In this document: positions 30,262 through 44,600 of the stretch, piece after piece | How the letters are laid out: each line of letters starts with the position of its first letter | How positions within the stretch are numbered: position 1 is the stretch's first letter | NCBI GenBank assembly: GCA_018417955.1 | Contig: JACTVC010000018.1 | Span: forward strand, 124,001 to 188,000 | Length of the DNA: 64,000 bases | Source of the DNA: Laccaria trichodermophora | Taxonomy: Eukaryota > Basidiomycota > Agaricomycetes > Agaricales > Hydnangiaceae | Reading direction: 5' to 3' | Notes under the pieces: model-generated | Databases searched by the model: none | Seen by the model: only the letters and a program-made list of their open reading frames with translations | What the model was told of the DNA's origin: nothing | Program-made: the position numbers and the translations under genes

Positions 30262-33101
30262 CTAAGGTATTTCGTCGACGTCGCCTGGCTTTGAATTCGA
30301 TGCAGAAGTTTGAGAGAGAACGGGGAACCAAGGGTGGACTTGTGGATCCCATTTCAACGCCTTGGCATTGAAAGAATCAAGTTCTTTTGTTGAGCCAGGT
30401 AGTCCGTTGAGGTTGGCACACGCATCGGCAAGGTTCCGTACAAACTTCGCCATCGTCAGAAAAGGAGGCATCTCACATTGAACACAACACTCTCACTTGA
30501 ATTCGTTCTTTCTCCCAATAACTTGCCCAGCCGCCAAAACTTTGTGACCGAAGGAGCTCCGACAGGATTGCAAGAGCAAATTGTATTGATTCCGCCGGTG
30601 ATGTGCGCTCCTCTCCCTGTGGCAATGTGTTGAAAGAGATGTATAAAAACTGGGTTGCAAACGCACCTCCAAAGTATCGGCACAGGCTTGCATGAACTCA
30701 TGCAGTGCAGGCTGAGCAACCACGGGTGCGTTGACGTTTTCGTATTCTCGTCTAAAGGCCCATTTGTAGCGTCTATAGAAATTGGGTCGCATGCGTTCCC
30801 ATTCGAAGGACATCAAGGGGATGGAAACCTACGGACAGCGAAATGTGTCATCATGTTCGAGGCCAATTGATCAGTGGACTGACCATGAACAAGGCCACCG
30901 TCAGTAATTGTAGCGCTGTGAGAAGCTGGCTTTGATAAGTGAGCTCTCTGTAGGCATTAGATTCTGTCATATCGTCAACACAGGTGAGATGGTATCACGA
31001 TTGAAACAAACCTTTCGGCACAACAGTGAACAAGTTATCAATGCAGGTGAGATGGACGTCCAGAATTTGCGTCGCATACCAGTACGCAAAAGGTCGTTCT
31101 TCTGGAACATATAACTCCAATTGAAATCCAGAAAGAACAACCTCCCGTAGAGAAGCAAGCCGCCAACATAGCGCAACGTAGGGAAGCTTCGTCAGGATGT
31201 GATTCTGGGGAAGAGCCTAAAGTACTCCGTCAGCTTTAAGGTATGAGATACTAGAGGTGCAACCGTTCACATCTATATCGATTTCATCCGTAACTTCCAA
31301 CATCGAATCATACAGGACATGCCAATCAACAAGTGACTTCATGAGATGTCGTCGCTGCCGTGGCGGGTTAAACCAGAGGGCTCTGATGTGAGGAGTGATT
31401 AGCTACCAACGGGAAAACAGGATATTGAGCCAGCAGACAGATGTGCTGGGGAGGGAGGAACGTACCTTGTAAAAACATCGCTCCACCTTTTGCAAAGGCG
31501 GAGGGGTTTTACCCCGCCACTCTTCATTGATGCTGTCCGTGATGGAAGAGAAGGTCACGCCGACAGATTCGAAGAAAAAGCGATCAATAAGCCAGTGGAA
31601 TGAGTATTTGCTCAACACAAGCAAGCCGTCGTAGAAGGTGGACTGCGGTGGAGACATCAGATACAAGCCGGCTAGTCAGTCAAGATTGGTAACGGACCTG
31701 GGTGAGAGAACGGATGTATGGTGTCTGCAAAGGGGGATTAGAAAGCCAGAGCCTGAGATGCCCCACCGTCTATTTTAGCTTGGTGTAAGTCAATTATTTA
31801 CACACGCCAGTAAATTTCCATACCTCCCAGATCGAGATGCTGTGGCATTGAGCTAACAAGCTGAGTTCTTGCCATCCATCTAGAAGCCGTCGGATCGTCT
31901 CCCAGGTTTGCTTGACGGAAGGTGCGGGGATGACACGCATGGGTATGAATGTATTGAGGCGGCGGCCAATATAAGGATCAAATGCGAGGTGTGGTTTTGA
32001 ACCTTCTTCAAACTTGGGGGAAGGGTGGGCTTCAACGTAGTCCAGGTGTTGACGCGCCACTTGCACGAGACGATGATACTGAGCGGGATCTTTGCAGACA
32101 TCGCTGTGCATGATTTGAAGGATGGTCTGCAACTAATTTGAGACGAGGATGAAAAAAATAGCTGTGGATCAACAGACCTTGCGCAGAAGGATCCTTGCTC
32201 TTAGCGCGACGTTCCAGGGGGAAACTGCGTCCGATGAGTTATTGAGAAGGAGGGGTTAATCTGATTAACCTTGAACATGGTTTGATAGCCAAGTCGAAGC
32301 CTCCTCTAAGAGAGATAGCACGAAGTTGACGGGGAGTCCTGACAACAAGGAAATCTCGCATTTGTCACTCTGCCAGTCTTCTGTCTGCCAAAAAAAGGTC
32401 AGAAGCCTCCTAGACGGCCTCTAATAGAAAAAAACTAACATCTTGCATACCACCTTTCGATAGCTCTCGCCAAGAGAGGTCGCACGATTTCAGCAACCCT
32501 TGAACCGCAGAACGCAGTACAAGGGTGACGAGTTCTCGTGGGCGGAGAGGGTCATGCCATGAGGTGGAAGGCAAGAGGTCTGGTTCAATGTCCGGAAGAT
32601 GGTGCACGTATAGAAACGTGAAAACGGTGTGAGAAAGCAAGTTCCCTGCATGAAATTCCGTCTGTATGGATATGTCAGCTAAAAACATAGCCTACGCGTC
32701 AGGCCAACCTCGTATGAAAATGATCTGTCCAGTATCCAACATAGTTCCTCTGGTAGTAGTGGTGTAAGGGGATCAAATGGAGGACGGCGCTCTTCTTCCA
32801 GGACAAGTCCGGAATCAAGTCTCGGTTCCCCTATCTATAACGAAATTTGTTCATTTTCGATTTCCTATCGAGGATTTAGTCACCTCCAATGCGCACATCG
32901 CGTCTTGCAGCGTAAATCCTTCCATAAATATCATGCTGTCTGGCTCCATGTCTTTAAACGGATAGTTGACTATGAACATCCCTCAGTCTGTACTTCAAGA
33001 TTTAACGACGTACCAGCTGCAGCGTCCGTGAACAAGCTAGTTACGTCGCAGAATCGGAGAGCGTCTCCTGGAAGTTCAAAAGTTCCTGTTCCATCTTCCA
33101 T
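30262..33101 (-). CDS. naa35: NatC N-terminal acetyltransferase auxiliary subunit NAA35/MAK10
   Basis: Scaffold subunit that anchors the NatC acetyltransferase to ribosomes. The first exon starts MEDGTGTFELPGDALRFCDV, continuing with TSLFTDAAA. After introns come KDMEPDSMIFMEGFTLQDAM, ALEIGEPRLDSGL, PEELCWILDRSFSYE and TEFHAGNLLSHTVFTFLYVH. This matches the MAK10 pattern of a short DVT...F box, an EIG-D-x-x-LDSG-like motif and the E-WH-x-G-LS-x-TVFT segment. Further exons (LNTFIPMRVIPAPSVKQTWE; FYDGLLVLSKYSFHWLIDRF) are leucine-rich helices, and the tail KPGDVDEIP ends at 30262. About ten short introns; the middle splice sites are approximate. The start lies 107 bp from the divergent tRNA-synthetase gene, suggesting a shared promoter. 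Confidence 0.82.
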
Positions 33102-33207
33102 AGTTCTTTCAGCAAACTAGCAGGGCCAAGACAGCTGATACAGAAAGACAAGAAACCCAAGTGAGGAGCGGAAGTCAGATGAGGAAATCGGTGGCTGTGC
33201 CAGAAAA

Positions 33208-34545
<1,338 letters not shown>

Positions 34546-34739
34546 TTACGAGTGTTTTATTTGCATCGCATGCGAAGTCCATCTCGTCTTGCATCTCTCT
34601 CTCGAATTTCAGCAGTGCGAATATGGCGTTGAAGTCACTGCGTTTGTGACTGGTAGCGTCACATCGTGACATTTCGCGCATCTTCGTCGTGAGGCGCTGC
34701 CATCCACAAATTTGCTGGGTGATATCCAATATCTCTTAA

Positions 34740-35626
34740 ATGTCTTCAGTAATAGCTACCGCTGCTGCCGGAAACATTCTCGCTTGCTACAACCCCGGCT
34801 GTTCAAATGCTCACAAACTCAAGTTCAGAGCACCCTTAAAGTGCGCTAACTGCAAGTAAGTTTGATGAGTATAACGATTTTCAGAATTGACCTTGATAAA
34901 TCCCCTAGAACTGCCCGTTACTGTGACAAGGCAAGCATTTGCTCAGTCGCATTTTATAACGAGGTGGACTCCTGAAGAACATCAACCATCCAGACGTGCC
35001 AACGCGCACACTGGAAGGTGCACAAGGAGTTCTGTAACAACTGGGCGGAGACGGCGAAGCGTAACAGCGCAAGCTCTCTCATCGACGTCAAGAAGAAGAT
35101 GTCGCACTTCCTATGGCTCATCCGTGGGCTTCCAGACTACGTGAAGGAGCTGCTCGACGAATATGTCGAGGCCAAACGCGACAGTTTTAGAGGATGCGTC
35201 GAGTTTTATTTTGAGACGTTCCAGGATCTATTCGACGCGATTGCGCTTATCGAGACGCTTCCCGTGCATGAGGAGAAGATGTATTACCCGATGCCTTATG
35301 CACCCACGTTTCAAAAGCGAACTGATGGGTTTGGTCCGGTTGGAAAGAAGGTGAAGATGCGCTGGATATTTACGGAGCACGAGAAGGAATTTATGAAGAA
35401 AGTTCACGATAAGAAAATCCTAACCATCGATCATTCGAGGGAGAACATGAACAAACTTTTGGCGACGATTGTGAAGGATTCTGAAGAGATGTTCTTGCTT
35501 TCTTGTGCGGTGAAATTGGAGGGGACGTTTGCAACCCATAGCTATGATTTCATTTACAAGGACCTCAATGGATGGTCGAAGGATTTTATCGAAGAGTTTG
35601 AGAGTTGTACACGTAGTAGTGCTTGA
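34740..35626 (+). CDS. MYND zinc-finger protein, paralogue B
   Basis: Exons 34740-34855, a 22-nt micro-exon 34909-34930 and 34994-35626. The MYND domain reads ACYNPGCSNAHK, LKCANCK, TARYCDK and TCQRAHWKVHKEFC. As in paralogue A, the second intron (34931-34993) starts GCAAGC, i.e. a GC-AG intron, at the identical codon position. The body is collinear with paralogue A (FLWLIRGLPDYVKELLDEYV, PVHEEKMYYPMPYAPTFQKR, FLLSCAVKLEGTFATHSYDF). The acidic tail ends at 35626. No catalytic motif is recognised. The pair brackets naa35 and msw1, suggesting an old inverted segmental duplication. Confidence 0.86.
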
Positions 35627-35879
35627 AGTTAATCCAGGTTCAGCCTTGCATCGCCCTGGCTTTCACCAGGATCTGAAGTTAAGTGCAACGATCGCAAAAT
35701 GATCCCTGTGACCCACAACAGAGTCGTCGCTACGCCTCGTGCATCCTTGATGTCGAATTTCGTCAATGGGTTTGGTGGGCCGCTTGACCATCACACACGT
35801 TGTTGATCAATCGAGTCATGACGATTTCTGTGAGTGAATGCCTATCGCTCCCGTGGCTCTAGGTATCTACTTATAACAC

Positions 35880-36883
35880 ATGTCGCTTCCTAGATCGTGG
35901 ATTGCTTTTATCCTCAACATGGCCCGCCGTAGCAGAAGACGCAGGGACCGAAGCCCTTCTCCACAACCCGCGCATAGCTTTGTAGCGCCCATCCTGACGG
36001 GAAATTACAGTGATCAGAATAGCTGCCCTCTCTTCTCCCTCATTCCACCAGAGCTACGACACGAGATCTTCGTGCTTGCTCTCACCAGCTATGACGACGA
36101 AACACGACCATTCCCACCCACCGCTTATTACACTCGGAAGGGGTACCGTTATTACCAACGCATTCACACTGCCTTACTGGCTACCTGCCGCCGCACTTAC
36201 AGCGAAACACGCGATCTCCCAATCTCGCTCAATGAACATGTATTTTGGTTCTACCGGGGTCCCGAAGGGCTAAACAACGACCCCCGTGACTACTTTTGGG
36301 GCTTGACTTCGAGGCAGCGTGATGCAGTGCAGCGCGTTCACTTCTTTACTCAGCTTTACTGGCTTCGCGGCGATTTTCCTCGGATTTGTGCATTGGAAAC
36401 AATGCGCCCTAAGCATCTCAAGATTACCATCCGACATTCTGATTGGTGGTGGTGGGAGCAGAACGAGAGATTGAGCATGGAAAGTCCAGTCTGGTTCAAG
36501 AACTTGAAGATGATACAAGGTTTAGAGTCCTTCGAGATCGAGATGGAAACGATGGAAAGAAACGAGGATCAGGTGTGTTTGTTGTCTGGTCTTTTCGCTT
36601 TGATCTGACTTTTGGTTCATGACAGTTGGAGGATATTGCACGAGAAATGCTGAAATGGAGATTTGATTTGTTCGGCGGTCGGGTTTTGGCTACAAATGGC
36701 ACGGAGATTAAGCGTGACCGCTGGATTGGCCAATCTTCATTCGGTGGACAATTTCGTTACATTGCTGATCGGAACGAGTGGGAGATGATACACGCATCAC
36801 CTGTCGCTGAATATGGACCCGAGCCAGGTTTAGCATACCACGTTGTGACGCTGAGGTGGCAGCCTGAGGCTCAGACTAATTGA
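35880..36883 (+). CDS. F-box-like protein of unknown function
   Basis: Two exons (intron 36573-36625). After a basic N-terminal stretch (RRSRRRRDRSPSPQPAHS) comes LIPPELRHEIFVLALTSYDD, an F-box-like or DUF7730-like helix, then TALLATCRRTYSETRDLPIS. The rest contains conserved-looking aromatic segments (VFWFYRGPEGLNND, LKITIRHSDWWWWEQNERLS) and a C-terminal sheet-like part (FGGQFRYIADRNEWEMIHAS). Such proteins are plentiful in fungi and may act in ubiquitin ligases, but no repeat domain typical of substrate receptors is visible. The true start could be the internal ATG of MARRSRRRRD. Confidence 0.72.
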
Positions 36884-37519
36884 TTTTGGATTTGAGTACC
36901 AGTTGTTTGCCTTGCCCCTCGTAGGAAATGGAGTGAATGGAACCGCATTGATCCTACAATTTTTGTTGAAGGTGGTCTGAGTTTCTCGGCTATTGTGATC
37001 GTCATTCCCCGCCACCGGTCTTGGAGCGAAAGCAAATTGTTTGAAAGCCTCAAAGCAAGCCAGAATGAGCTCTGTTGTTGAGCGACCGCATACCGTCATG
37101 ATGCAGGTCAAAGAGTCGTTCAACAGGTAGTTTCAGCTTGTGCACCGTGGCCAGAATACTGAGCTCTTTCAACTGCTCTCACAGAAACGTTGGAGGATCA
37201 ACTTGGGCTTGTAAAATGCAGGCACGATACCGTTTAACATGACGATGCCAGGTAGTGTAGTCCTCTGATTTGCGTTGTTGGGGAGGCCAAGCATGAACCG
37301 ATGCATATTGTGGGCCTGAAAAGTGGCGATCGCCCCCGCGATTGGCTGGCTCAGTCTGCCCAAGATACCTTCGGTCCTCCTGCACGGGAACTTGAAGAAT
37401 GATGCACTTGGAATGCACTCGTCTAGGCCAATGACGCAGACTGTACATTGAACGTTATGTAAATTTTTAATCCCCACCGGGCCCCACCAGCAAGACTTTG
37501 ACCTCACCACACCCAACAC
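36884..37519 (-). pseudogene. Degenerate fragment of a lineage-specific family
   Basis: The minus frame 37519-37169 encodes LSQPIAGAIATFQAHNMHRF followed by LPGIVMLNGIVPAFYKPKL, a pattern I recall from a large unnamed Agaricomycete family. A second overlapping frame (37448-37179) is also open. Downstream pieces (VHKLKLPVERLFDLHH near 37100) are in other frames, so the copy looks frameshifted and truncated. Confidence 0.4.
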
Positions 37520-38601
37520 CTATACCCCACCTTCTATACACCCACCCCCGCTTCCTCAACATACACAGCTGGATCAACACCTCAAGCCTCTGGCAGGCGG
37601 TCCACCCTACCTTATATTTCTTCAATCGTCATGATCTCCAACGACGGCCTCGACAAAAATCATCCATGAAGAAATGTTACACTCCGACACTCACTAGCAC
37701 TCCTGGTGGCTACTTCGCAGGAAGATCAGTCAAAGGCCTCACGCCCAATCCATCGGCAATGTTCCTCCACCCAGGATTCGCCGTATCCCCTCGAAATTCT
37801 GGGAGACGTCGCTCTCTCCCGCCTCCACTTACCACCATCCGCAGGAACGGAAGCAGAAGAGCATCTAGGACCCTCATTCGACGCCCAAACGACACCTCGG
37901 GCCTCAGACCCCAGCATAACCCGCATTCTCGCCTAAATCCACCATACCTCCTTCCCCGATGTCTCTTGGCCCCAACGCCTCAAAAACTTAGGCCCATGCG
38001 TCGAGAGTCGCAGGGAGCGGCGTACACCTGGGCCATACGTCCCCAGCGCATTTGGTGAACAGCAGAGGATGTCGAATAAACTGAAGACCGCGAACGTCGT
38101 TGTTTCTGTCGGTTTGCTCGTGGAGAGGATGAGAATGGGAGCGTTGTTGTTATTGTGTTGGGGCCGGGGAAGATATCCCCTTCGCGTTGGATATTTTTGT
38201 GTTTAACCAGAATGGCCGAGGAGGTTGGAGGTGACGCGTCCTGAGGGAAAAAGACGGGGGAAGGGAAGGAGAGGAGGAGTGTGATGGGCAGTGCTAGTGA
38301 ATTGGTAACCTGGGGTTTTGGCTATGGATAGTCGGGGATTGGCAGCCCACTTTGGCCCTCGTCACGCCAGAGCTTGAGGAGGGACTTTGCACATTCCGGC
38401 ATCACCCCAGATTTCAACCTTCTGCCGCCCATGACACAATTTTCAGAGGTAATTTTCGGAAATGCAGATTCCAGAACTACTTTTTGACGACTTTAGTAGA
38501 CCAGAGCGCCATATTTTCGGCCCGAACACCTGGGGGGCCGTGTCAACATTTGATAAGAGATCTTGTTAACGCCCGTTGCTCTTCCTCAACTTGTAACCAC
38601 T
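37520..38601. other. Region without a convincing gene
   Basis: A Pro/Ser/Arg-rich frame (37498-38058) and several short overlapping frames on both strands have no domain features and mutually shadow one another. The right part probably contains the promoter and 5' UTR of the giant gene starting at 38602. Confidence 0.4.
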
Positions 38602-41600
38602 ATGGCCAAGCTGTCTCTCGAGCCCCCCTCTTCTGAGGACCTTGTATACATCTTAAACCATGTTTTTATACCTCCTAGACTACCCCAAGAAGACGACCAT
38701 GACGATAATCACGACATCGCTCTTTGTCGTGTCATATGTGATGCTTCCCAAAGATTTGCTGAATTCCTCTCGCAACGTCAGCGAGGACTGTGGTCCACCG
38801 TGGATCAAATGCTTCAGAAAGTGCTGCGAACAACAGAAGCTCTTGGAAAAGATATCCTCGTTGACAACATATTGTCGCTCGGGGACGGAGGTCAGTTTTG
38901 TTAAGATTCATGATGATCCAATTTGCTCACTCATTCTCTCTGTCTCATCCCGTTCAGAGGTTCTTGTACTTCACATCCGTGCTCAAAATGCCGCTATTAT
39001 TTTACGCAGGCTTCACGATGCTATGGTTTTTGAAGTCTTCGAGGTTTCGCCGACTCCCAAGGCTGTCATGGGCGTTAAGGGGAAACTCATCTGCTCGTAT
39101 CCCGGCCCTGCTGTCGAACTTCCTCTCAGTATCGCACACGATCGCTCATTTGTTGAACAGCTCGTTTCTTTTCTCCTTCACATGGACGTTGATCAGTTGG
39201 ATGCGCAACCTACCACAACCAAAGCCGGGTCCAAAGTCCTCGAGACTCGAACCACCGCCCACCCACGATACATCAGTCAGCTCCTCGTTATGATACTTTG
39301 CGGGATGGGGAAGGAAGCCGACGTCAACCGTATCACTAAACGCATTGCGGATGACGTATGCTGGGAGAATGCTAAAAACCCTTGGCGGAGGTCGTCACTT
39401 TGGCTTGTGCTCCGAGTAGCCATACAAACAACCGCTGACTCCCATGATATTTACAAAACATTTATGATTTTCTTTCAGACTGATCTTCTCCGTATGTTTC
39501 TCAACCATAATTTTTCTAGCGAGCTACTGCACGCTGCCAGAATCAAGACATGCAGGCGTGTTCATAAGCTTGGCGCCTCCGCATCTCTATTCCTCTTGAA
39601 AGCGGTGGAGGACATCAGTCAAGCGATTGAGAATTGTCTTCAAGCAAGATGGTCTAAAGAGCAACTCCGACAAGCCAGCTCTCCATCCTTCATTCCCGTT
39701 CCTGCTGCCATCGAAAAGGATATCACAATTTCACTTCAGAAATCCCATGCGTATCTCACCAAAATCATTCACCCAGATCCTTACACACATACTCCCTCGC
39801 GGTTTGTTCCATCTCACTTCCCCCGTCTTCGTGACAATTTTGACCTTCACCATTGTGACGGCTTAACCAACACGGTTCAAGCTGACCCCTTCGTCGCCCT
39901 TGCTGACTTTGAGTTCTTTGTCCAGGAAAAATTGGATACATGGGTTAAAGAGAACCGTCAAGATGAGTCGGCATGCAAGAAGTTAGGATTGTGCTTGGAA
40001 CAGTATATCTCCTTCTCCAAGACTCTATACTCCTCCAACCCAGAGGATGAGTCGCTCATGCTTTTGACAATCATGGAACTCTGGGTCGCGCTTGATACCA
40101 TCGCCGTCTCCCACTGTCCGCTTCTTCGGGAATACTCTCCCGAGATTCCAGCCTCAATTTTGGAACCCCTCCTTCTTCGCAAAGCAAAATCCATCGAACG
40201 CGCTGCCAAAATAGAGCTTTATCTGCGCTGCCGGCACTCCAGCATTACTGTTGCAACCTCGATATACTCTGATAAGATGCAAGAAAGCATGTTCGCTGTG
40301 CGTTATTTTGAGCAGGAATCTTCCCTTGCAGACCTCAAAGCCTCTATTGAATCGGATGCCACCAATAACCGTAAAAACAAGTATGCAGAGCTCCAGGAGA
40401 AACAAGAGAAGTATAGGCAACTCTTGGATGTCATTGCCAGTGCTAGTTGCGAATACGTTGAGAGCTATTGGGGCACTATGCATTCCCATTTCTGCTCCAA
40501 GTGCAAACTCCAGGACCGGGCCAATTCCATGAGTATTGATGTTCATGAGTGGCCCCTGCCCCGGCATGATCTGGATGCTAAAGCGGTCGTCTTTGAGCTC
40601 AACTGTCCTCCGGTCTTCTCCATCTGGAGGACACGGACATACCAGATCCTTCGTGACATTGGGATGGCACATGTCAATGTCCAGTCGGAGACTACTCCTA
40701 ATGCTCTCATCGAGGATTATGAAGGACTGGCAACCTGGTCAAAGAAAGGCACGTCAGGTCGCATCACCTTTGGTTCGGATACAAAGTCATTTCTCAATTC
40801 CCATTACCGAAAGGTCCTGATCAGCACTGCTGACGTAAACAGTGTCTCTGTCAACAACGGCCTACACTTCCGGCTTTATGACAGCGTGAAGAGGGAATAT
40901 GTGTGTTTGCCCTTCAATCTCAGTCTCGATTCATACTGCACACTTCGTCTACCCAAGGATGGAGAAGCGTTATACCAGCATCTCCAAGATGCCGTGGCAC
41001 ACACAACCCACACTCACAACGGAACGATCGTCAATCAGGGAGATTGTCCCATGAATCTGAGCATGCACGAGCAACTTGCTTTCTCTAACCTTAGATGTGG
41101 ACCACAGCTGCAATGGATGAACATCGCCCGTGAACTTCGCACGGCTGTCCTGACGTTTTCTCGGGAGGAAGTTCATACACTTATCACACAAGCAGCCTGG
41201 CAGCTAGGACCTCTCTCTGAGCATGGCCCCCAGTTTGTTAGAGACTGGCATTTTGAACTCGGAGAGCCAGATTTTGGTCTTGTTTTAATTCGAGAGGCGA
41301 TGGGCCTCCTGATTCGCGTTGAGGCAAATTGGGTTGAAGGAACAACAGTGAAGAGCATCAGTATGTCTTTTTCGCCTACCTTACATTGACAAATGGCACT
41401 TCGTGTTAATGACATTGCTTAGTTTATCTCACAAGTCGCCTTCTTGCTTCCACTACAGATGTCCAAGTCCAGGAGGATGGATACGCACTGTTGCACAAAG
41501 CTCGGGAGGTAACATTTAACTGGATGCGTCAGATAGTACAAAAGCTTCAATTTGCTGTCGCCGATGACTCGGATGAGGCTAGCAACCTCCACAGACTCGT

Positions 41601-44600
41601 CTGTGAGATGGCTGCGACCTGCAGGGCAACCTTTGATGTTGATGCTGAAACTCATCTTGAAGCCCTCCTCCACTCTTCAGCAGATGTTGCCACTCTCATT
41701 GAGTGTGCCATCATGATTCATGACCATGCCCCGCCGCATCTTGGCCACATGTTTCCAGATTTTCAGAAATTGCTCCATCGAGATCGCCGACTCTCTCATT
41801 TTCTGGAATCACATCTCAATAAGCTCATTCATGGTGACCGATCCGGATTGGACACCGCGATCCAATCTGTTTGGTCAGGGTACAGGCCTGGAAATGGCGC
41901 GTGGCAACAGTTGAGTGAGCCCAACTCACGATGGCTAAAATCATCCACCGCCGCTGAGTTAGGTCAGCGAAGTCAAGAGGTTCATTACAACATGCTAGAC
42001 GGAAAGTTACTTGTGGATGGGAAGCTGGTCGGGCGCCTGTCTCATGGGATTGTCAGCCATTCGACTTACAGACGGATATTTGGCCAGGTATGTATATTTA
42101 TTATTTCAGATGAATGAGCCTCATATTCCCGCATCCAGAAAATATTGGATGTCATTCCTGCTGATATGGCTGGGATGGAATATGTTACTCGATCTCCGGT
42201 CTATAATTATGATGTAGGTTTTTTCTACGCATTTGTGTTGTGATGTCGTTTAGAACAGACGGCTGCATTAGGTCTTCTTCGCTCTTCGCAATGAGGGTCA
42301 AGATCTCATTATACGTGCACGAACACCTTCAGGCCAAGTCTTTGAACTTGTTCCCCATCATATTCTGCTTGAGGATTTTCCTACCTTTTTCTCAACGGAA
42401 CACGTGCATTGGATGCACATTTACAGTGGTGAAGTCGAATTTCGACCTCTTGATCAGTTGTGGGAACAGTCACCTCAGAATTGGCGGCTTGTCTTTTTGC
42501 CAAGTGGTTGCAGTAGGATGATTCATGGCACGGGCAAGACTCGCTACCTTATTGACATCCAAAACAAGACATTCCAGGACATCGCGGCCCGTATACGCCC
42601 TTTAGAACACTCGAAATATCTGGCTGCCATCTATGATCCCCAATCGCAAACCGTCTCAATCGAGTTACCTCGATTCCGGCTTTCATTTTTTGTAAGTGGT
42701 GGCGAGCTAGAATCAAAGAACTTCCCGGGTATGGTCATCGACAACAACCAATCCACACAGACTATGATTGGGCTAAGCAGCCAGCTCGTCCTCTGCCATA
42801 AAGACCCAAATTTTGCAAGTCTCCCTCGCTCGCGCTGTGTGCTCATACCCCATGGTGACGTCAACTTCTCCCTTGCCTCAAATCAAAATCATGTCCGTGT
42901 GTATATCGATACCAGCACCAAATTCATCCGTCAAGTTATGTGGTACAAATACGAGATCGATTCTGATCTTGGCTTGCTCGTCGGCAATGTCAACCTCACA
43001 AGTCGGCTCTACAGGATCTACCTGCATGCTCTATGCAGCCATGCTCTTCCAGACCCTTTGACGAGCCAGACAGGTACAGATCATGCGCTGCAGGAGTTGA
43101 GTGCTGCTGGCAGTTTCTCATTCCAAAGTTTGACAGAGGCTGATGTCGAGCTTCTTCGGCTTATTGGGAGCATCAGCCCTCGTCGGAATTACTATCCAAG
43201 GCACCTTTGTGTTATGCAAACCACGGAATGGTCTTCCTGCCTTCCTGCACTCTCTCAGCACGGCAGGTTTGACACTGCTGTCCGCAGCATCCTGCAATAT
43301 GCACAATCTCTCAGTATCTTCCCTGCGCTGACAGATAGGAAAGTTGATCTTGACTACGAGTGCGTTGGCGATTCCTTCTTGATGGCACGTGCGACACAAA
43401 GAAATGCTGTTTACTATGAAGAAGGTGTCCAGAGATCACCGGATTTGGATACGAGATACAATTCTCGTGATTCTCCTCACACCGCCGAGTATGACTCCGA
43501 TGGACTTGAGGCCCGGAACATCTCCCGATTGGTGTATTCCTGGCGTGTAGGTCTAACTCGTGATCGCCGTCTCAACTCCTCCGACCTCCTCAATATCTTC
43601 AAAGAATGGCGCCACATGAACGGAATTGTCCCCGACACATCATTGGTTTACACCAAAGAGTGGTTGGATCTGGATTTGCCTGCGAAATTCCTTAGTATCT
43701 ATGATCTTTGTCATAGAAAATCACCATCCGTCTCGATGAAGTTTGAGTTGGTCTTTTCATTCGCTGCGCTGGCTTATAGTATGCCAAGCCTTCGACATCT
43801 CATCCCAGTTCTACTAGCTTTTGCCACTGTTCGTGGGTCATCATTCATCGCTCCACCCATTCACCCGTCATATGACCTGACAGATGAATTTGAGCCATGT
43901 CGGGAGCGAGTGCGTTCCATGATCAGTTCTGGGACCCACCCTATTGTTGACAGCCCTGCGAGACAGCTCTGGCGAAGAACTAACGAAATTGAACGTGACT
44001 TCCTCTCCCGACAACTTCAACATTATAACGACAATTCTCAGCGCCGAATTGACGATGCTGTCAACTACTTGATGGACCGGCGACACCTTTCTACCCCAGG
44101 ATCCCCTTTCCATCGCAGGGATGACTCAGACTGGTTCAACACTGAAGAAATTATGTCTAATCTTAGAAAATATTTTGCCAGCTGTTCCTGCAATAGAGAC
44201 CTTCGCTCATTTGGTTCTCAGGTTACAGATATGTTGCAGGATGGCTACATTGATTCTTCATTGACCGGAGAAAATATGCCAAGATTCTGCTTTACCACCT
44301 CCCACTTCAATGTTGACAACAGTCAACTAGGCTCTCCCTTTACCTTGGTCAGGCTTCTTTCCAGTCGTAAAGATAAGATCCCAGCACGTTCTACTCGCAA
44401 GTTTGGAGAAGGAGCACCCACAAACAACCCCATAGAGAATCCTATCTCTCAATTTCAGCATAATAGCCACTCTGGTAAAGGAGCACCCACAACCAACCCC
44501 ATAGAGAATCTTATCTCTCAATTTCGGTGTAATAGCCACGCTCCCGGACCGCTTACTCAACTGTATAGTGAGCACCTCGAAAGAAGTCAGAGAGAATTGC

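Noticed and set aside
37498..38058. 186-residue Pro/Arg/Ser-rich protein
   Set aside because: Composition is low-complexity, overlapping frames are open on both strands, and no domain or splice logic supports it.
38660..41389. 909-residue frame starting MFLYLLDYPKK as an independent start of the giant protein
   Set aside because: It begins out of frame with the family-like MAKLSLEPPSS start and reads through a canonical intron at about 38891-38955; only its downstream part is real exon.
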